Of a stretch of DNA of 64,000 nt, positions 51,801-63,872 are shown piece by piece; positions within the stretch are counted from its first letter, which is position 1; every line of letters starts with the position of its first letter. The translations under genes were made by a program, and so were the position numbers. The notes beneath the pieces are model-generated. The model did no database searches. It was not told where the DNA came from and saw only the letters and a program-made list of their open reading frames with translations. The DNA lies in NCBI GenBank assembly GCA_013365325.1, contig JABVXV010000023.1:372001-436000 (forward strand), in the 5' to 3' direction. The DNA is from Dipetalonema caudispina (lineage: Eukaryota > Nematoda > Chromadorea > Rhabditida > Onchocercidae).

Positions 51801-54800
51801 TTTCAAGATGTCATTGTGCAAGCACCAACTGGTTCTGGAAAAACTCTTGCATATATTTTACCATTGTTTACAATTTTATGGAAGAAAAAGAAGGTATGGT
51901 TCTTCAATATGGTGATACCATTGCGGTTTCATGGAACATATAAAACATCGCTAATAAATCTGCTGATACAGGACAGTTTTTGTGGAATTATGATTGTTTA
52001 CATGATAGCAAATTCATAGACTTGTTGGGAATTATGTATCACATCGAATTACGTCTTGTGTATGATGTTGTATGCAGGTTTGGCCAGAAAATGAAATAGG
52101 TGCAGTGATGATTGTTCCAAGCCGGGAATTAGCAAAACAAGTTGGTGCAGTTTGTAAATTGTTTGCGGATGCGCTTTCCTTCAGTATGCGTGTGATGATT
52201 GGTGGAAAAAAAGGAAAATGCGATTCAAAAGCAGTCCAGTCTTTGAGGTTTGTTTTATTCCCACTGTTCTTAATCAGTCGCAAGTAGGCATCATTGGCGG
52301 TACTATTTAATAGGTATGGTCGCTGATAATTTGAAGTCGTAATTTTCTATCTAACTTCCCTTGTTAAAAATTATAATCAAAGTAAGTTGAAGTTGTTAGT
52401 AATGGCATTGTTGAATACTTGTGTTATGTTTTCAAATGCCTGAATGATTTATATGATGCATTGATTATTTATTTTACATAAAAGGTCCAATTTTAGCGCT
52501 ACTGTAATAATAGCTACTCCTGGAAGATTGCAGTCATTAATATCGTCTAACTCAGATTTCAAAAAAGCTTTAAAAGCTCTTGAAATATTGATTATTGATG
52601 AGGCGGATCGATATACAGACTCAAGTTTCAAAGCTAGGTAAGCAAAAAATTCAGTAGTCTTACTGACCTGCATGCTTGCTAAAGCTTTTATTATACTTTC
52701 AGTTGTAGCATACTTGTAACAGTTTGCATTATCGCATTCAGTAATCTCAGTAATTGTACATGTTATTTTAGCATGACTGAAATTTTGGAGTCATTACCTA
52801 AACAGAGACGGACTGGTTTATTTTCTGCAACACAGGCCAAAGAAATGGAAGAAATCGTGAAGTTTGGATTAAGGTTATTTATTTGAATAATATTTTCCAA
52901 ATCACTAAGCATTTGGTGTCATTTTAAATTGCTGGTATTTTTCATGTTCGGATAAGAAGAAGTTAAATTTTTGAGTTTTTATAGAAACCCAACGCAAATT
53001 ACAATTGCAAGCTGTGGCGCAATACTTGATTCGGTTGATTCGGTTGAGGCGATATCACCAAATACGCTGAATAACTTTTATATGGTGCGTGTCTTTTCTT
53101 AATTTAGCTCCAAATCGTTTCTAAAATTTAAATTAATTGCTCATCATGAAATAATTATATCCGCAATTACAGAAAGAAAAAGACGAAAGCGATTTTTCCC
53201 ATTGTTATAAAGCAGATACTTTTAATATAGCGAAGGAACTTTACACCGTCTCTCAAACTTATCTGTTTTTCATCAAATTGTAATGCACCACTAATTTTTT
53301 TTCCCTTGCAAGTTCTTAGCTTTCTAACTGTTTCTTTTTTTTGAATGGACTTCAAATCTGCTTTGTGTTTGAGTTTAACTTTCCTGTTCAGGTAGTAGAA
53401 GCTGATCAGAAGTTGTATCTGTTGGTGGAATTTATCCGAAATCATCCAAAATCAAAAGTATTAATCTTTTTCTCAACCTGTCAATGTGTCGAATACATGC
53501 AGATAGTACTGAAAGGTCTTATTCAAAGAAGGCAAATCTTTGCTTTGCATGGAAAGAAGAAAAAGAAAGCAGAAAATCAGGTATGGTTTTTGGGCCAACT
53601 GCTAATTTCTTTTAATTAAGTCAAGTTACATTTTATAAGGGGATTGGTTTAGCAGATGAAACATTACTTTATGGGGTGATATACCAAAAATCTGGAATTT
53701 TCAAGACTTCAAATTTATGTATTCAGACTTCTACTAATTAAATTGTAATTATAGCTGCAAAGTTTCCGAAGAACTGGAAAGTCACTAATGCTGTGTACAG
53801 ATGTGCTCTCTCGAGGTATCGATGTTGATAACATTGATTGGGTCGTGCAGTTTGACGTACCAAAGCAAACAAGGTTTTTCTTTCATCATGCTGTTTTGCT
53901 TTAGTGAAGTTTACTTCTCATTCAGTACAGAATCAACATTAATGATATCTTCAAGCATTTGTGATGAGTTTTTGAAAATTATCGCTTTTTCCTATCATCG
54001 TTCTCTTGACAGTTTTTTATGCTACCACTTTAAGTAAACTGGAATTAAACGGTTGAGCGCTAGTATTCACATATATTATAGCAAGAAAGTTGTAAATTGA
54101 GACTAAAATTCCGACATTACAATTTTGAAGTAGTCCTGAATTTCTGATCGAAAGAAGTACAATATTAATTTCGAAGAACTGTGCTATGATTAAGAAATCT
54201 ACTGGTGCTTAACGCAAAAGAAATATATGGGCAGAAATGATTTATATGTAACATATACAAGAAAAAACAAGTGCTGAAAGAGTACAGAATGATGCAATGA
54301 AGTAAAAAAGTCGTGTCGTTTTATTCAGTTCATTTTTTAACTTCAGTTTCTCATGTAGCAGTTATGCTAGGAGGCCTTAAATATCCTTTTAATCTAGAAA
54401 GTTAGCTGAACTTATTAGTTAATTGATAGTCAAAGTAATTGCTGCTGAAATTCCCAGCTGGTTTGTCCATCGTGCTGGTCGGAGTGCAAGATGTGGTAAA
54501 GAGGGAAATAATTTATTGTTCCTGACTCCGGAAGAAACGGCTTACATCGAATTTATCGAAAAGTACGAGAAAGTTTCGTTGACCAAAATGGAAGCAAATT
54601 TGAAAGGAAACGATGATGGAGCAGAACAAATAAGGCAACAGATTGTTGAGATGGCTTCAAAGGAACGGTATATCTGTTTCTTTTTTTTTTTTTATTTGAA
54701 TTGTTTCAACTATTCCAACTACTTGTCTCAATCTTTGGATTGTGTCCGAAAGTCTTTTGCTTATTTGAAAAATTCTTCAATTTATTTGCCTACTATCGAT

Positions 54801-56210
54801 AAGAAGTTGCTAAGGTATGAATGATTCGACAAGGACATGATATCGGAAAAAACGGAGATAATTTTATTACAAAATATGTAAAATTTCTGGGCAAACAAAA
54901 TTTTATATAATTTGTAATATTTTAAGTCTTAAATCATTTAACTCAATACCAACTCTGTTTACGATTAAGTATTCATCACATATTCACCATTTGTTTATTA
55001 ACTAACTGTCATATATTTACCATCTATATACTATCTATTGCATATCAATTTCGTAATTCTTAATCTAGCTTAAATACAACTCTGTTTACAGTCTATCATA
55101 TATCAACTTCGGTAATTCTTGATCTAGCTTAAATGCAATTCTGTTTACGATTGTAAACTACTCCTACTTCATATATATATACTTATTTACGATATACAAA
55201 AAAGGAAGGAACTCCTCTTATAAACCCATAATCAACAAGAACCTTTTTCACAACACATAGTGCCATTTTTTTGGTGTGGAAGCTAGCGTACGAAAAATAA
55301 AACGTAACATATCGCCTGGAGGTTAACTTTTTTGGCTTGTGAAGCATTACTAAGTAATAATCAAACTTATTCAGAGAGATCCTAGAATGTGGTACTCGAG
55401 CGTTTATGTCATTCATCGAATCATATGCGCGTCATGATTGCAACGTAGTGTGTTCATCTAAAGGTATCAAAAAAAAAACCGGTTTCAATACCTTTAGATG
55501 CATTCATCTAAAGGTATTGAAGCTTTTTTTTTTTTTTTTTTCTTTTATATATATTTCATTCATCTTTTTTGAGAATTAATTAGCCGAAATTAATTAATTT
55601 AATAGGATTAATTAACCGAAATTCTAATAAAATTCAAAAAATTGAAATTTAGATTCCATTGAGAAATGTGAGATATTTCTCGAGGCTTTAAATTGCAGAT
55701 CTGGATGTTATTGGTTACGGCCATACTTATGGATTACTACGTCTTCCGCGCATGAAAGAATTTCATCATAGCGATTTGAGTGATTTTAAACGCTCTGATT
55801 TAAATACTTCAGAAATACCTTATAAAAATGCCGAAAGGGAGAAGCGAAGGCAAGAAAAGTTACTACTTCTGAAAACCCAAGATAAACCAGTGAAAAAGGT
55901 ATACCAGCTGAATTTGCTTCTGGCATATCTATGTCTTCTTATCTTCCATCGACAATTTGATGGATGTTTAAATGTGCTTCTGCGCCATTTTGCTGAAATC
56001 AAACTCATAAATTTCTTATAGGTAGGTAGAACTCAGAAAAAAAAGTTAGGAGGCAAGCAAACGTCCAAAAATTCTGCAAAGAAACGACAGCATAGCGAAA
56101 CTAAGGACAACGTGGACGATCTCGGATCAGACTTCGCATTACTGAAGAAATTAAAAAAAGGAAGATTGAAAAAGAAGGAATACGATGAACTAATGGCTGA
56201 TAATTCCTGA
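48891..56210 (+). CDS. DEAD-box RNA helicase DDX55 / Spb4
   Basis: This is an ATP-dependent nucleolar RNA helicase acting on pre-60S particles. Twelve exons: 48891-48989, 51774-51893, 52078-52247, 52497-52637, 52772-52873, 52985-53084, 53392-53580, 53755-53873, 54458-54667, 55375-55451, 55699-55898 and 56022-56210, total about 571 aa. The helicase motifs are in order: Q-motif FKQFTSVQ, I APTGSGKT, Ia PSRELA, Ib ATPGR, II DEAD (DEADRYTD), III SAT, IV FFST, V TDVLSRGID and VI HRAGRSARCGK. The C-terminal DUF4217 region is GTRAFMSFIESYARHDC then GLLRLPRM, with a Lys-rich tail. The exon at 55375 is short and inside a repeat-rich intron but is required by phase. The acceptor for exon 4 could be 52485 (+4 aa). 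Intron 1 (2.8 kb) contains another gene. An AATAAA lies at 56271. Confidence 0.94.
49925..50608 (+). CDS. single-pass membrane protein nested in DDX55 intron 1 (120 aa)
   Basis: I do not recognise this protein. Two exons, 49925-50110 and 50432-50608, join in phase to 120 aa. The first ~63 residues are soluble, with an aromatic-rich start (DYWVLEYQRMREQSDYRWGD) and a basic GGRKGKKSW patch. One strong membrane helix follows (YVFAFIVVISSFLIAFFLA, about residues 65-85). The tail is short and ends WRDARPANPFRFPWNRNSG. Both exons have coding-like composition and consensus splice sites (GAG|GTGAGC, TTCAG|GAG). It lies wholly inside the first intron of the helicase gene on the same strand, so it must have its own promoter or start, or be released by trans-splicing. 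Confidence 0.72.
55043..55150. repeat. 58-bp tandem repeat, about two copies
   Basis: The unit contains TAATTCTTAATCTAGCTTAA followed by an ATRCAAYTCTGTTTAC-like end. It recurs with a 58-base period at 55043 and 55101, and a partial match (AACTCTGTTTACGATT) occurs near 54950. It lies in intron 9 of the DDX55 gene, just upstream of the short exon at 55375. Confidence 0.8.
55455..55521. repeat. alternating three-copy inverted repeat next to a splice donor
   Basis: CATCTAAAGGTAT occurs at 55455-55467 (direct), 55488-55500 (inverted) and 55505-55517 (direct). The last two extend to perfect 17-bp arms (55484-55500 and 55505-55521) with the loop CATT. The array starts three bases after the 5' splice site of DDX55 exon 10 (55451/55452), so two alternative hairpins could form in that intron. 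Confidence 0.88.
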
Positions 56211-57121
56211 TGAATGCTCTTGTGTTAAATTTTATGCTTAAAATTTCATTGTAGAAATTCCAATAAGTAAAATAAAATTGTTTTAGCAATTTGCATTGAC
56301 GTTTGAAATACTTTTCATGCTTAGTTGTGGTATTCATTGACGAGGAGACAAAGGGATTCATAGGACATAAGATGTTTGTTTATTGTGAATATTTGAGATT
56401 CCGCTGATAAGCACTAGTCCGGCAGTCTATGAAAGATAGACTTTGGGTTCTGAATAATTAGCTAATCAAGTGATAACACTTCTAAAACTGCTAAATCATA
56501 ACGTCTTAACATATAAATTTCCGATTTATACACTGAAGTGCGTATAAAAATGGTAATGCACAGACTTCGGAACCAGTTCCACAATTCTTTGTTGGATTGA
56601 CGATTTCTTTAATAGATACGCTTCACTGTTATCACAGTTCTATTTTTGGTAAGAATACAAGAAAGCTTTTACAATGAAATGTGGGAAAGGTGGCACATCG
56701 ACGAGATATATAAGGCGAGGAAAAGTAGGAGTGGAGAAGAGAATTACTATTAAAAGATATAAAAATTAAGTTTGAAATGAAAATTATCAACGATGAGCAT
56801 AAACTAGACAGGAGAGGGGAACAACGAAGTGAAGAGAAAAAAAAAAACAGGTTCATACAATAAGGACATGGATATATCTCCATGGTAAATCCCAAATTGC
56901 TCTGTTCCAAAAACTTAAATTTATTTCAAAACCACCAGGACTCCCTTGTGCAGCAATAGTTTTCGTAGACATTCAAATGTCTAAATAACACCTTATTCAT
57001 CACCCACAATCAATACAAAATGAAATGATTTCGCCAGATGTAGCGGAGAAGAGACAATAGCAATGATTTATGATAACATGCTTCTGCAACATGTCCATTT
57101 CGCGGTCTTCGATAATACAAC
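56211..57121. other. convergent intergenic gap
   Basis: This gap lies between DDX55 (+) and the G gamma gene (-). It holds the DDX55 polyadenylation signal AATAAA at 56271. Nothing else is supported. Confidence 0.55.
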
Positions 57122-57901
57122 TTAAAGTAGCAAACATTGGAAGGAGCTTTTAGGCCGGAATGGATTCATCTTATCATTCGGAAAACCCGTCAATAATATA
57201 TCATCTCTTTGACAATCTTGTGTATACCTGAAACTTCAACAAATTAATAAAACGAATGTTTTGCTGCTGGAATACATAACACTGTTCTTCATCACCATAG
57301 AATTCTTCCGGATAGATTTCTTCCTCACTTCCACTTTCGTCACAACAAGCTCAATCATTTAATTCAGGATCAGAATAAGCTCATTTGACAAAAGGAAATA
57401 TGACAGTATCCCGAGGTTTAGACCAGGATTCAGCTAAATAATATCTTATCTGAACAAAGACAGTACCTTAATCCTTTACATGAATTTCAAGGACAACAAC
57501 AGCTTTTAAATTGGTTGCAAATACCAAAATAAAATTTCGAAAAAACATGACACTTGAAGTAATAAATACTCCCTGTTTTAAAAAAAGTAGAAATTGTTCA
57601 GCAGTTGGCAGACTGACAAAAGAATATGTGTAAAAAGAAGAAAGGATTCCTGAGCTTTTTGCTTTACACGTACATTCCTGGTCATTCTTCCTCAAATACC
57701 AGCACTAAATACATTTCTTACATCGAAAACGATTCCACGACGATAATTTCTGTGTAACTTATAGTTTGAAAAAGTGTAAGCATACCGGACTAAATCAGTA
57801 GCCGTCTGAGATATTGTCGTACGACGTAAGTTGCGTTCACGACGTAATTGTTCCACAACACTTCGCGCTTGTTGTACAGAATGACCGTCTCTTGTACTCA
57901 T
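57122..57901 (-). CDS. heterotrimeric G-protein gamma subunit (73 aa)
   Basis: The G gamma subunit forms the Gbeta-gamma dimer at the plasma membrane. Two exons, 57901-57786 and 57227-57122, join in phase to 73 aa (family 65-75). The N-terminal helix reads QQARSVVEQLRRERNLRRTT, with ISQTATDLVRY as the conserved second helix. Exon 2 encodes DDILLTGFPNDKMNPFRPKS and ends SSFQCLLL. The NPF motif before the end and the C-terminal CLLL CaaX box are diagnostic; Leu at the last position predicts geranylgeranylation. The intron interrupts the Arg codon of LVRY. The frame is open for 30 codons beyond the exon 1 donor, so an unspliced reading would miss the lipid anchor. Confidence 0.93.
57228..57695 (-). 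pseudogene. broken reading frame inside the G gamma intron
   Basis: In one minus-strand frame the intron reads as protein-like sequence over about 150 codons, interrupted by a TAA (57470-57468) and two TGA codons (57383-57381 and 57353-57351). Pieces are SLPTAEQFLLFLKQGVF, IRYYLAESWSKPRDTVIFPF, AYSDPELND and SGSEEEIYPEEFYGDEEQCY. The acidic piece between the last TGA and the gamma exon is too ordered to look like random AT-rich intron. I do not recognise a parent. It could be a decayed gene copy or chance; the TGAs could derive from CGA. Confidence 0.3.
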
Positions 57902-58138
57902 CCTATAAATTATCTAAAAAGATTGAAACACAATGAAACAATCTTTAAATAAAAGAATGATTCTTCTACCATATAGCTTGAGCACATACCTCATTATCAC
58001 AACAATGATGCTATGATTTAACGCGTTACTGTTATATCCTGATGCTAGGGTTAGTATAAGGTATGTTGATATGGGAACAAAGTGGATTGTTCTGTTCCGG
58101 GAAGTATAATGATCGTATATTTCAGAAAGATAACAGAT

Positions 58139-61100
58139 ATGGAAATTGATTTCCCACGTGAAGAATTATCGTTAAGTAGAAAACGTCGAGAAATATGCTT
58201 AGATGACAATAAAACAACGAATGTAAAGGTGAATTTTCAATTAAAGTTAAGATGGTTGTATGCAAGGACAAGTAATGTAACGCTTGATTTATTTACATTA
58301 TGATGAAGATGATGTTAATTGTGATAACGATGATAGTATCTGCAGTATTATTGATGCTAATGATGACAGTGATAATGGAAGTCTTCACTGGCCAAAGCTG
58401 TGGTAATAATTGTACTGTTTAAATAGTGACGACTACAGTGGTAGTGATAGTTGTGATAACAGTGTTGAATAATAATAATTTTGACAAAGAGTTGAATGTA
58501 ATGGCCATGACAACACTGAGTGACAATGGTAGTCATTGTTAATAAATGGTTGTAAGAACAATAATAGTAGTAATGATAATGATGACATTAATGTGTTACA
58601 AAATAGGTAACGTAAGATTATTAATGTTATTTTACTTCAAGAGATGTGTTATGAAGAACTGATTAATCGGATGTGCAGGGGATAAAATAGTGAAAATCAT
58701 CGAAGTTGTCAATGTTTTCAGCAGCGATCGATTAAAAATGAGCAGAAGTCTGAATATGATGGTGTATGGAATCAGCGCATATTTCCCAACTTTCTGTCTG
58801 AGGGAATGCTTGGATTGGGTATTGTTATAAAAGTAAGTTTTTGAGGTAAATTGCTGTTTTCTTATTTCATGTGATTCGACGTGAAATAAGATCATATAGC
58901 TTTACCGATTAGATTGAAAAATTCTTTGTTGCCTCAGTGAATAATTATATTTAGATTAAAGAGGCAGAAATACTGTTGGAATGTTCAGATGGTGTAGTTG
59001 TGAAAGTGCCTATTCAAAATTTTGGTAACTTAATGATGGAAACACTTAAAAGTTCATCTCTTACACTGGAAGATGTCTTCAAAGATGGTCAAATGCTAGC
59101 ATTTAAAGTCATCAAAGCCAGAGACACTTATGGTACTTCTCAGCAAATTTTTCTTTTTCAAATTTAATTCCTACAGAATTTAAGAACAGTATTTTACGAT
59201 GTAATGTGAAGTGAGAGGATGCCATTCTTTGCTGGCTGTCTAGAGTTAGACGGTACGATTCCTTTATGGATTTTCAGGCGGTAAATCAAGGGAATATTTT
59301 GGCAGAGGTACTTTTGTGTTTAGCTTAAACTTGCACTGGGGAGCCGTACTTATCTGCAGATTTATTATCAATAGGATTTTAAAATGTGAAGATCACTCGA
59401 GGTTGAAGTTTCTGACTTAACATTATTGAAGACTTAGATATGTTAGTAATTAGATCCAACAATTTGCTTTAATCAGTTGAGTACAAAACGTGAAGCAGTT
59501 GTATATGAAGATGAATTAAAATATACTGAAAAATGGAAATATAAATAGTTTTTATGTGTTTATTTTTCAGAAACTCAGAAGAAAGGAAGAAAAGTATCAT
59601 ACCCTGTTGTCAGTTGTGATCCTTCGATTGTAAATTTTCATCTCAATCCTGGTGCTCTAATCAGTGGTCTTGTGCTTAATGGTGTTGTGGAAAGTGTAGA
59701 AGATAAAGGTATAATTTCAAAAAGTTCGCTACTTTTCAACTAAGATTTAGTTTTTCGTTTTATTCGTTTGTTTTTTCTTTTTTCAGCAGTTTTAGTGATA
59801 AATACCGATTACAGGTGTTATTGTTGATCTTGGATTGCAATCAGTTGAATTAAAAGGATTTCTATCAGAAAAATACTTGCCACCTACTTTTGAAAAGAAT
59901 AGTTTAGTGAAAGGACAACCGCTGTTATTGCGAATACAAAATGAAAGTTTATCAAATGAAGTAAGACCAATTCTTCAATTTTAAATAGTGATATATTGAA
60001 GCTACAAACTATTCTTTTTCCTGGTTAAAGATTTAAATTCTTTTTGAACATTAATTTGAGTAATAATTCTTATTTCAAAAGATTCCTGAAAACCTACATA
60101 AATTAACATATTATTTTTATTGCAGAAAGCACGAGTTGTCAGCTTATCTGCTGTCCCTGAAATGGAATGCTTGGATGATGCCGCTGTTAAGAAACTTAAG
60201 CTTAACAATTTAATGCCAGGAACTTTACTTCTAGTAAATCCCTTACAACCAACTGCTAGCGGTGTTTATGTCAACATTGGAAATGGTAAACATTATAGCT
60301 TTAGATGATTTTTTAGAATATGATTCCATCACAATTAATTTTTACGAACAATATTTTAAAATATGTCTAGTTACAGGAAAATCTAGAAAAATAAATGTGT
60401 TTGTAAAAACAACGAGCTGACCAGCTGTTATTAGTTGTATCATCTAAAGCTCAAAGTTAAAATTGAGTTCAAGAACACAATTTAATTTTAATCGGAATGT
60501 TATCCCGGATATATCTTGGAACAATAAAAGAGATTTTCTTTAAAAGGAGAGACTCTCTTTTTTCGGTTTTTTAGAATTTCATTCCCAATATTTCAGACAT
60601 AAAAGGATATGTGAGCAAACAGCATTTACCACCGAGATATCGCAACGATCCATTTAAGTGTTTGAAGTCCTTTAAAACGATTGTGATGTTTTGTCAACAA
60701 AATAGCAATTTGTTAGCATTGAATGGACATCCTGATATTATTGCTGTTAGTAAGTTCGTAAAACGAACTAATTTTGAGGTGTGTTATCTTTTCTTTTTCA
60801 TTGATAATTAGTCGATAATAGTTAAAGATTTTTGTGGCAATCTTTTTTTGATAGATTCATGTATGATTTTCTGTTATGAGCAGTCATTACCGTCACTTTT
60901 TTATTTCTTGCTATGGCTTCTCATTCCATATGAATTAAGCGTAAGACAGTATTAGGTAGAATAATAATGTTATATGCTTGATCTTTTAACGGCTCAAGTA
61001 GTTTTTCGCTCATTCTATTTTAATGCCGAGAGATTAGAATTTTTAGTAAGTTTGTCGTGTTTATTTGGTAATTTGATAAGATTGATAATGCTTCTCAGAA

Positions 61101-63872
61101 ATCCTTCTTCATGTTTTTGATTTTCAGAATGTCCACATCGGCGATATTATTGAGTGCAAGGTAAGCAGTGTGGATAAGAATGAAAATGTCAATTTTGATT
61201 TGTTACTACATAACGATGAAAAAAATTCATTGGTTGCAGCATTTGCGAGAAAAACTGAGCTAGAAGGTTTGCATACATCTTATATTTCCACTTTGTCGAT
61301 TTGTCTTAGTTTTTCAAACATGTTTGAACTGTTAAATTTTATAGGACGTAATGGATCCTCTTCTAATGAATATTTAAAGATGTTAGTAAGGATTAGTTCC
61401 AGTTTTTAAAACTAACAAAGATGATGATGCGTTAGTGTTAGGTTAAAGAATTACTTTAATCAGTCAGATATTCACTGTATTTTTCTTGGATTTGCACAAA
61501 TGTAGTTTGGCGTAACTCAAATCTACCTTTCAGCGGAATCTGCAATATCAGTGTTTCTTTAATTTATCCATTAGTGCGGAGTTAGTAGTGATGAAATTTC
61601 CTAAGCAATATTTTAGACCATGTTGAATACAAGAAAGGAACAATACATCAAGCACGTGTATTATCATTTAAAATGGTTGAAAGATTATTAATAGTTGCGA
61701 CACGGAAAGATATTTTGGCACAAAAAATGGTCTGCGTAAAAGTAAAGTTTCTTTTTCAATTGTTTAATATTTTGTTTGTCGGTAGATTTCTTTTCGAAAT
61801 CTGCTGTTTTCACACAGGCGATTTCTAGTTCTGGTAGCATCATTATTATTTTTCTAAAATTAAACAGAGGCACAGATGGGCGTACTTTAACACTCACACA
61901 ATTACAGTGAATAGTTAACTATTTCTTTGTTTATCTGTCTCCCCGTTTTTCATATGTTATTTCCAAATTATAGGTCCAATGGATTTCACGCTTTGTGGTG
62001 AAAGTGTTGGATGAACGTATCTGATCCATTTATTTCACTTCTTCATTGCAGGATGCTGTTCCTGGTGAAAAAGTCACCGCAAAAGTCGAATCTGTGCTAG
62101 CTAAGGGATTGTTTGTCAAAATATATAATTCGATCCCGGGATTTATACCTAAAATCCATCTTTCCGACAAGTTAATCACGAGAATTGACAAGCATTTCGT
62201 TGTCGGTAAACTTTTTTCAAATTTTATTAGGTTTTTTTTATGAAACTGGATTGTCTCATCCCCTGCCCTCCTCGATTACTACCAAAATTATCAATCATCA
62301 TCATTTCAATCCGGTGATGATATTCTGAAGAACTGGAAAGTTTTCTTTACCCATTAGGACGGCAGATCACTCGTCAGAGAAGACAACAGTAAACGTAAAG
62401 TTGTATAAACCTTGTTTTGCACTGTTTGGAAGTTACGACTTTTATGGGAAATTAAAGTGAACATGTGGTTCAGGTTTAAAAATGATGCCACTTCTTAAAG
62501 CTGTTGTTCTTCCAAATGTGTTTTCTACAATACTTCACAGTTTTTTATATTTTTAGGTGACGAGCTAAACTGTCGTATTTTGGCTGTGAATATGGTGAAA
62601 GAACGACTTATTCTGACAAATAAACAATCCCTTACAACAAACAAAGATACAGTCATTAAAAGTTATGCTGACGTTACAATTAATGCGATAACTACTGGTT
62701 ACATTATCTCTCAGCATCCAAGTGGTGGGCTCATCATAGGTTTTTACGGTGGAACTCGCGGATTCATGTTTCCAAAAGAAACGGAACGATTAGGAACCAA
62801 CGTAAAGTATGTTTGGCACTGTTTTTCAGATGTGTTATTTCACTGTGTACTTTTATATCAAACTTGAGAACGTCGAAATTTTTTCGTTGTAGTCATTCTA
62901 TAGTAATTTGTAATCAATTGTAGCTTTTCAATCTTTAAAATCAATATTGATTTTTTTTCTCTTCAAGAGTTGGTCTCACAGTCCGTGTTCGAGTGGTCAG
63001 TGTTGATTCGCAATCTGGACGTATGTTGGTTGCGGTAGCGAATACAGGTAACGCTGGAACCGGGATAGCAAGGGCTCAGGTTTGATTTTAGCACATTTTC
63101 GGAAAGTCGAAATCATTTACATTAATATGTTAAGTAGAGCTTCATAGGACAAAGCCGAATAATTACTGATAAGTGACATAGGAAAATGATCTTTATTACC
63201 GTTGAGTGGAGCTAACATTCCTGGTCAAGAGTTTCGATTTTCTCCTTTCTGTAGCTTGAGCTTTAGATAGAGGTAACTAATTTAAGAGTAACTTCGTAGT
63301 TCTGGCGAGAAAGGAATAAATCAAAATAAATTTTTAATCATGAATTTTTCTAGAAGAATTTTTAATTTTTTTCTGCACATGTTTCAACTTTAGTCTTTTC
63401 TAATCGATGGCGAGGATCCCGTTTCTTTTTCGGCAGTTGTTGTGAACGTTTCGTCAAACGGTGATAAGTCAAATCAGCACGAAATTTTGAACGTTGTTGT
63501 TCAGCTAGGAAAGAAATTGGTTTGTTTAACCCATTTTAAGTATTTATCACCAATGATTTTTTCCATCGTTTTTTGCTAAAGTCATTAATATATTTGGTTT
63601 TCATTCATTATTAGTGCTGCAAATGATTCCGTACCAACGTGTTTTTCATTTATTGATATGAGGGGAGATAAGGAATATCATACTATCGATTTCAATGAAG
63701 TTCGTTTTTGAAAATTACTTCAATTCAGGGTGGAAAAGTGAAAGCATTCATTCCGCAAGAACTGCTGAGTGATTACCTTGATTTACCGTTTCCTTCACTA
63801 AGCGAAAGCATTGCACTTAAAAGTGTGCTACCAAAAGTTGTAGTGTTGGGCAGTGTTGCTGGAAATCTTAAG
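58139..63872 (+). CDS. RRP5 / PDCD11 rRNA processing protein, 5' part
   Basis: RRP5 is a large nucleolar S1-repeat protein that binds pre-rRNA and is needed for both 18S and 5.8S maturation. Fourteen exons are visible: 58139-58228, 58722-58832, 58955-59132, 59571-59708, 59815-59960, 60126-60285, 60597-60778, 61128-61266, 61617-61729, 62052-62205, 62557-62806, 62968-63079, 63394-63519 and 63729-63872. All are in phase, about 660 codons, and the gene runs off the right edge. The start MEIDFPREEL lies after TATTTCAG, so it is probably trans-spliced. S1-type repeats are seen as SEGMLGLGIVIK..DGVVVKVP, NPGALISGLVLNGVVESVED with GVIVDLG, PGTLLLVNPLQPTASGVYVN, VPGEKVTAKVESVLAKGLFV and ITTGYIISQHPSGGLIIGFY. 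The C-terminal HAT repeats would be outside the window. Like DDX55 about 2 kb upstream, it serves ribosome biogenesis. Confidence 0.93.
58310..58600. repeat. degenerate GATGAT-rich intronic stretch
   Basis: Intron 1 of the RRP5 gene has a loose, GAT/AAT/AGT-biased low-complexity stretch (GATGATG, GATAACGATGATAG, ATGATGACAG). It is much weaker than the AAT array at 19600. Confidence 0.6.

Noticed and set aside
54669..54824. Read-through tail of the DDX55 exon 9 frame
   Set aside because: It passes a GTATATC donor into a T-rich intron; the true continuation is the in-phase exon at 55375.
57351..57383. Selenoprotein reading of the two in-frame TGAs
   Set aside because: A TAA also interrupts the frame, no SECIS-like element was seen, and known nematode selenoproteins are very few.
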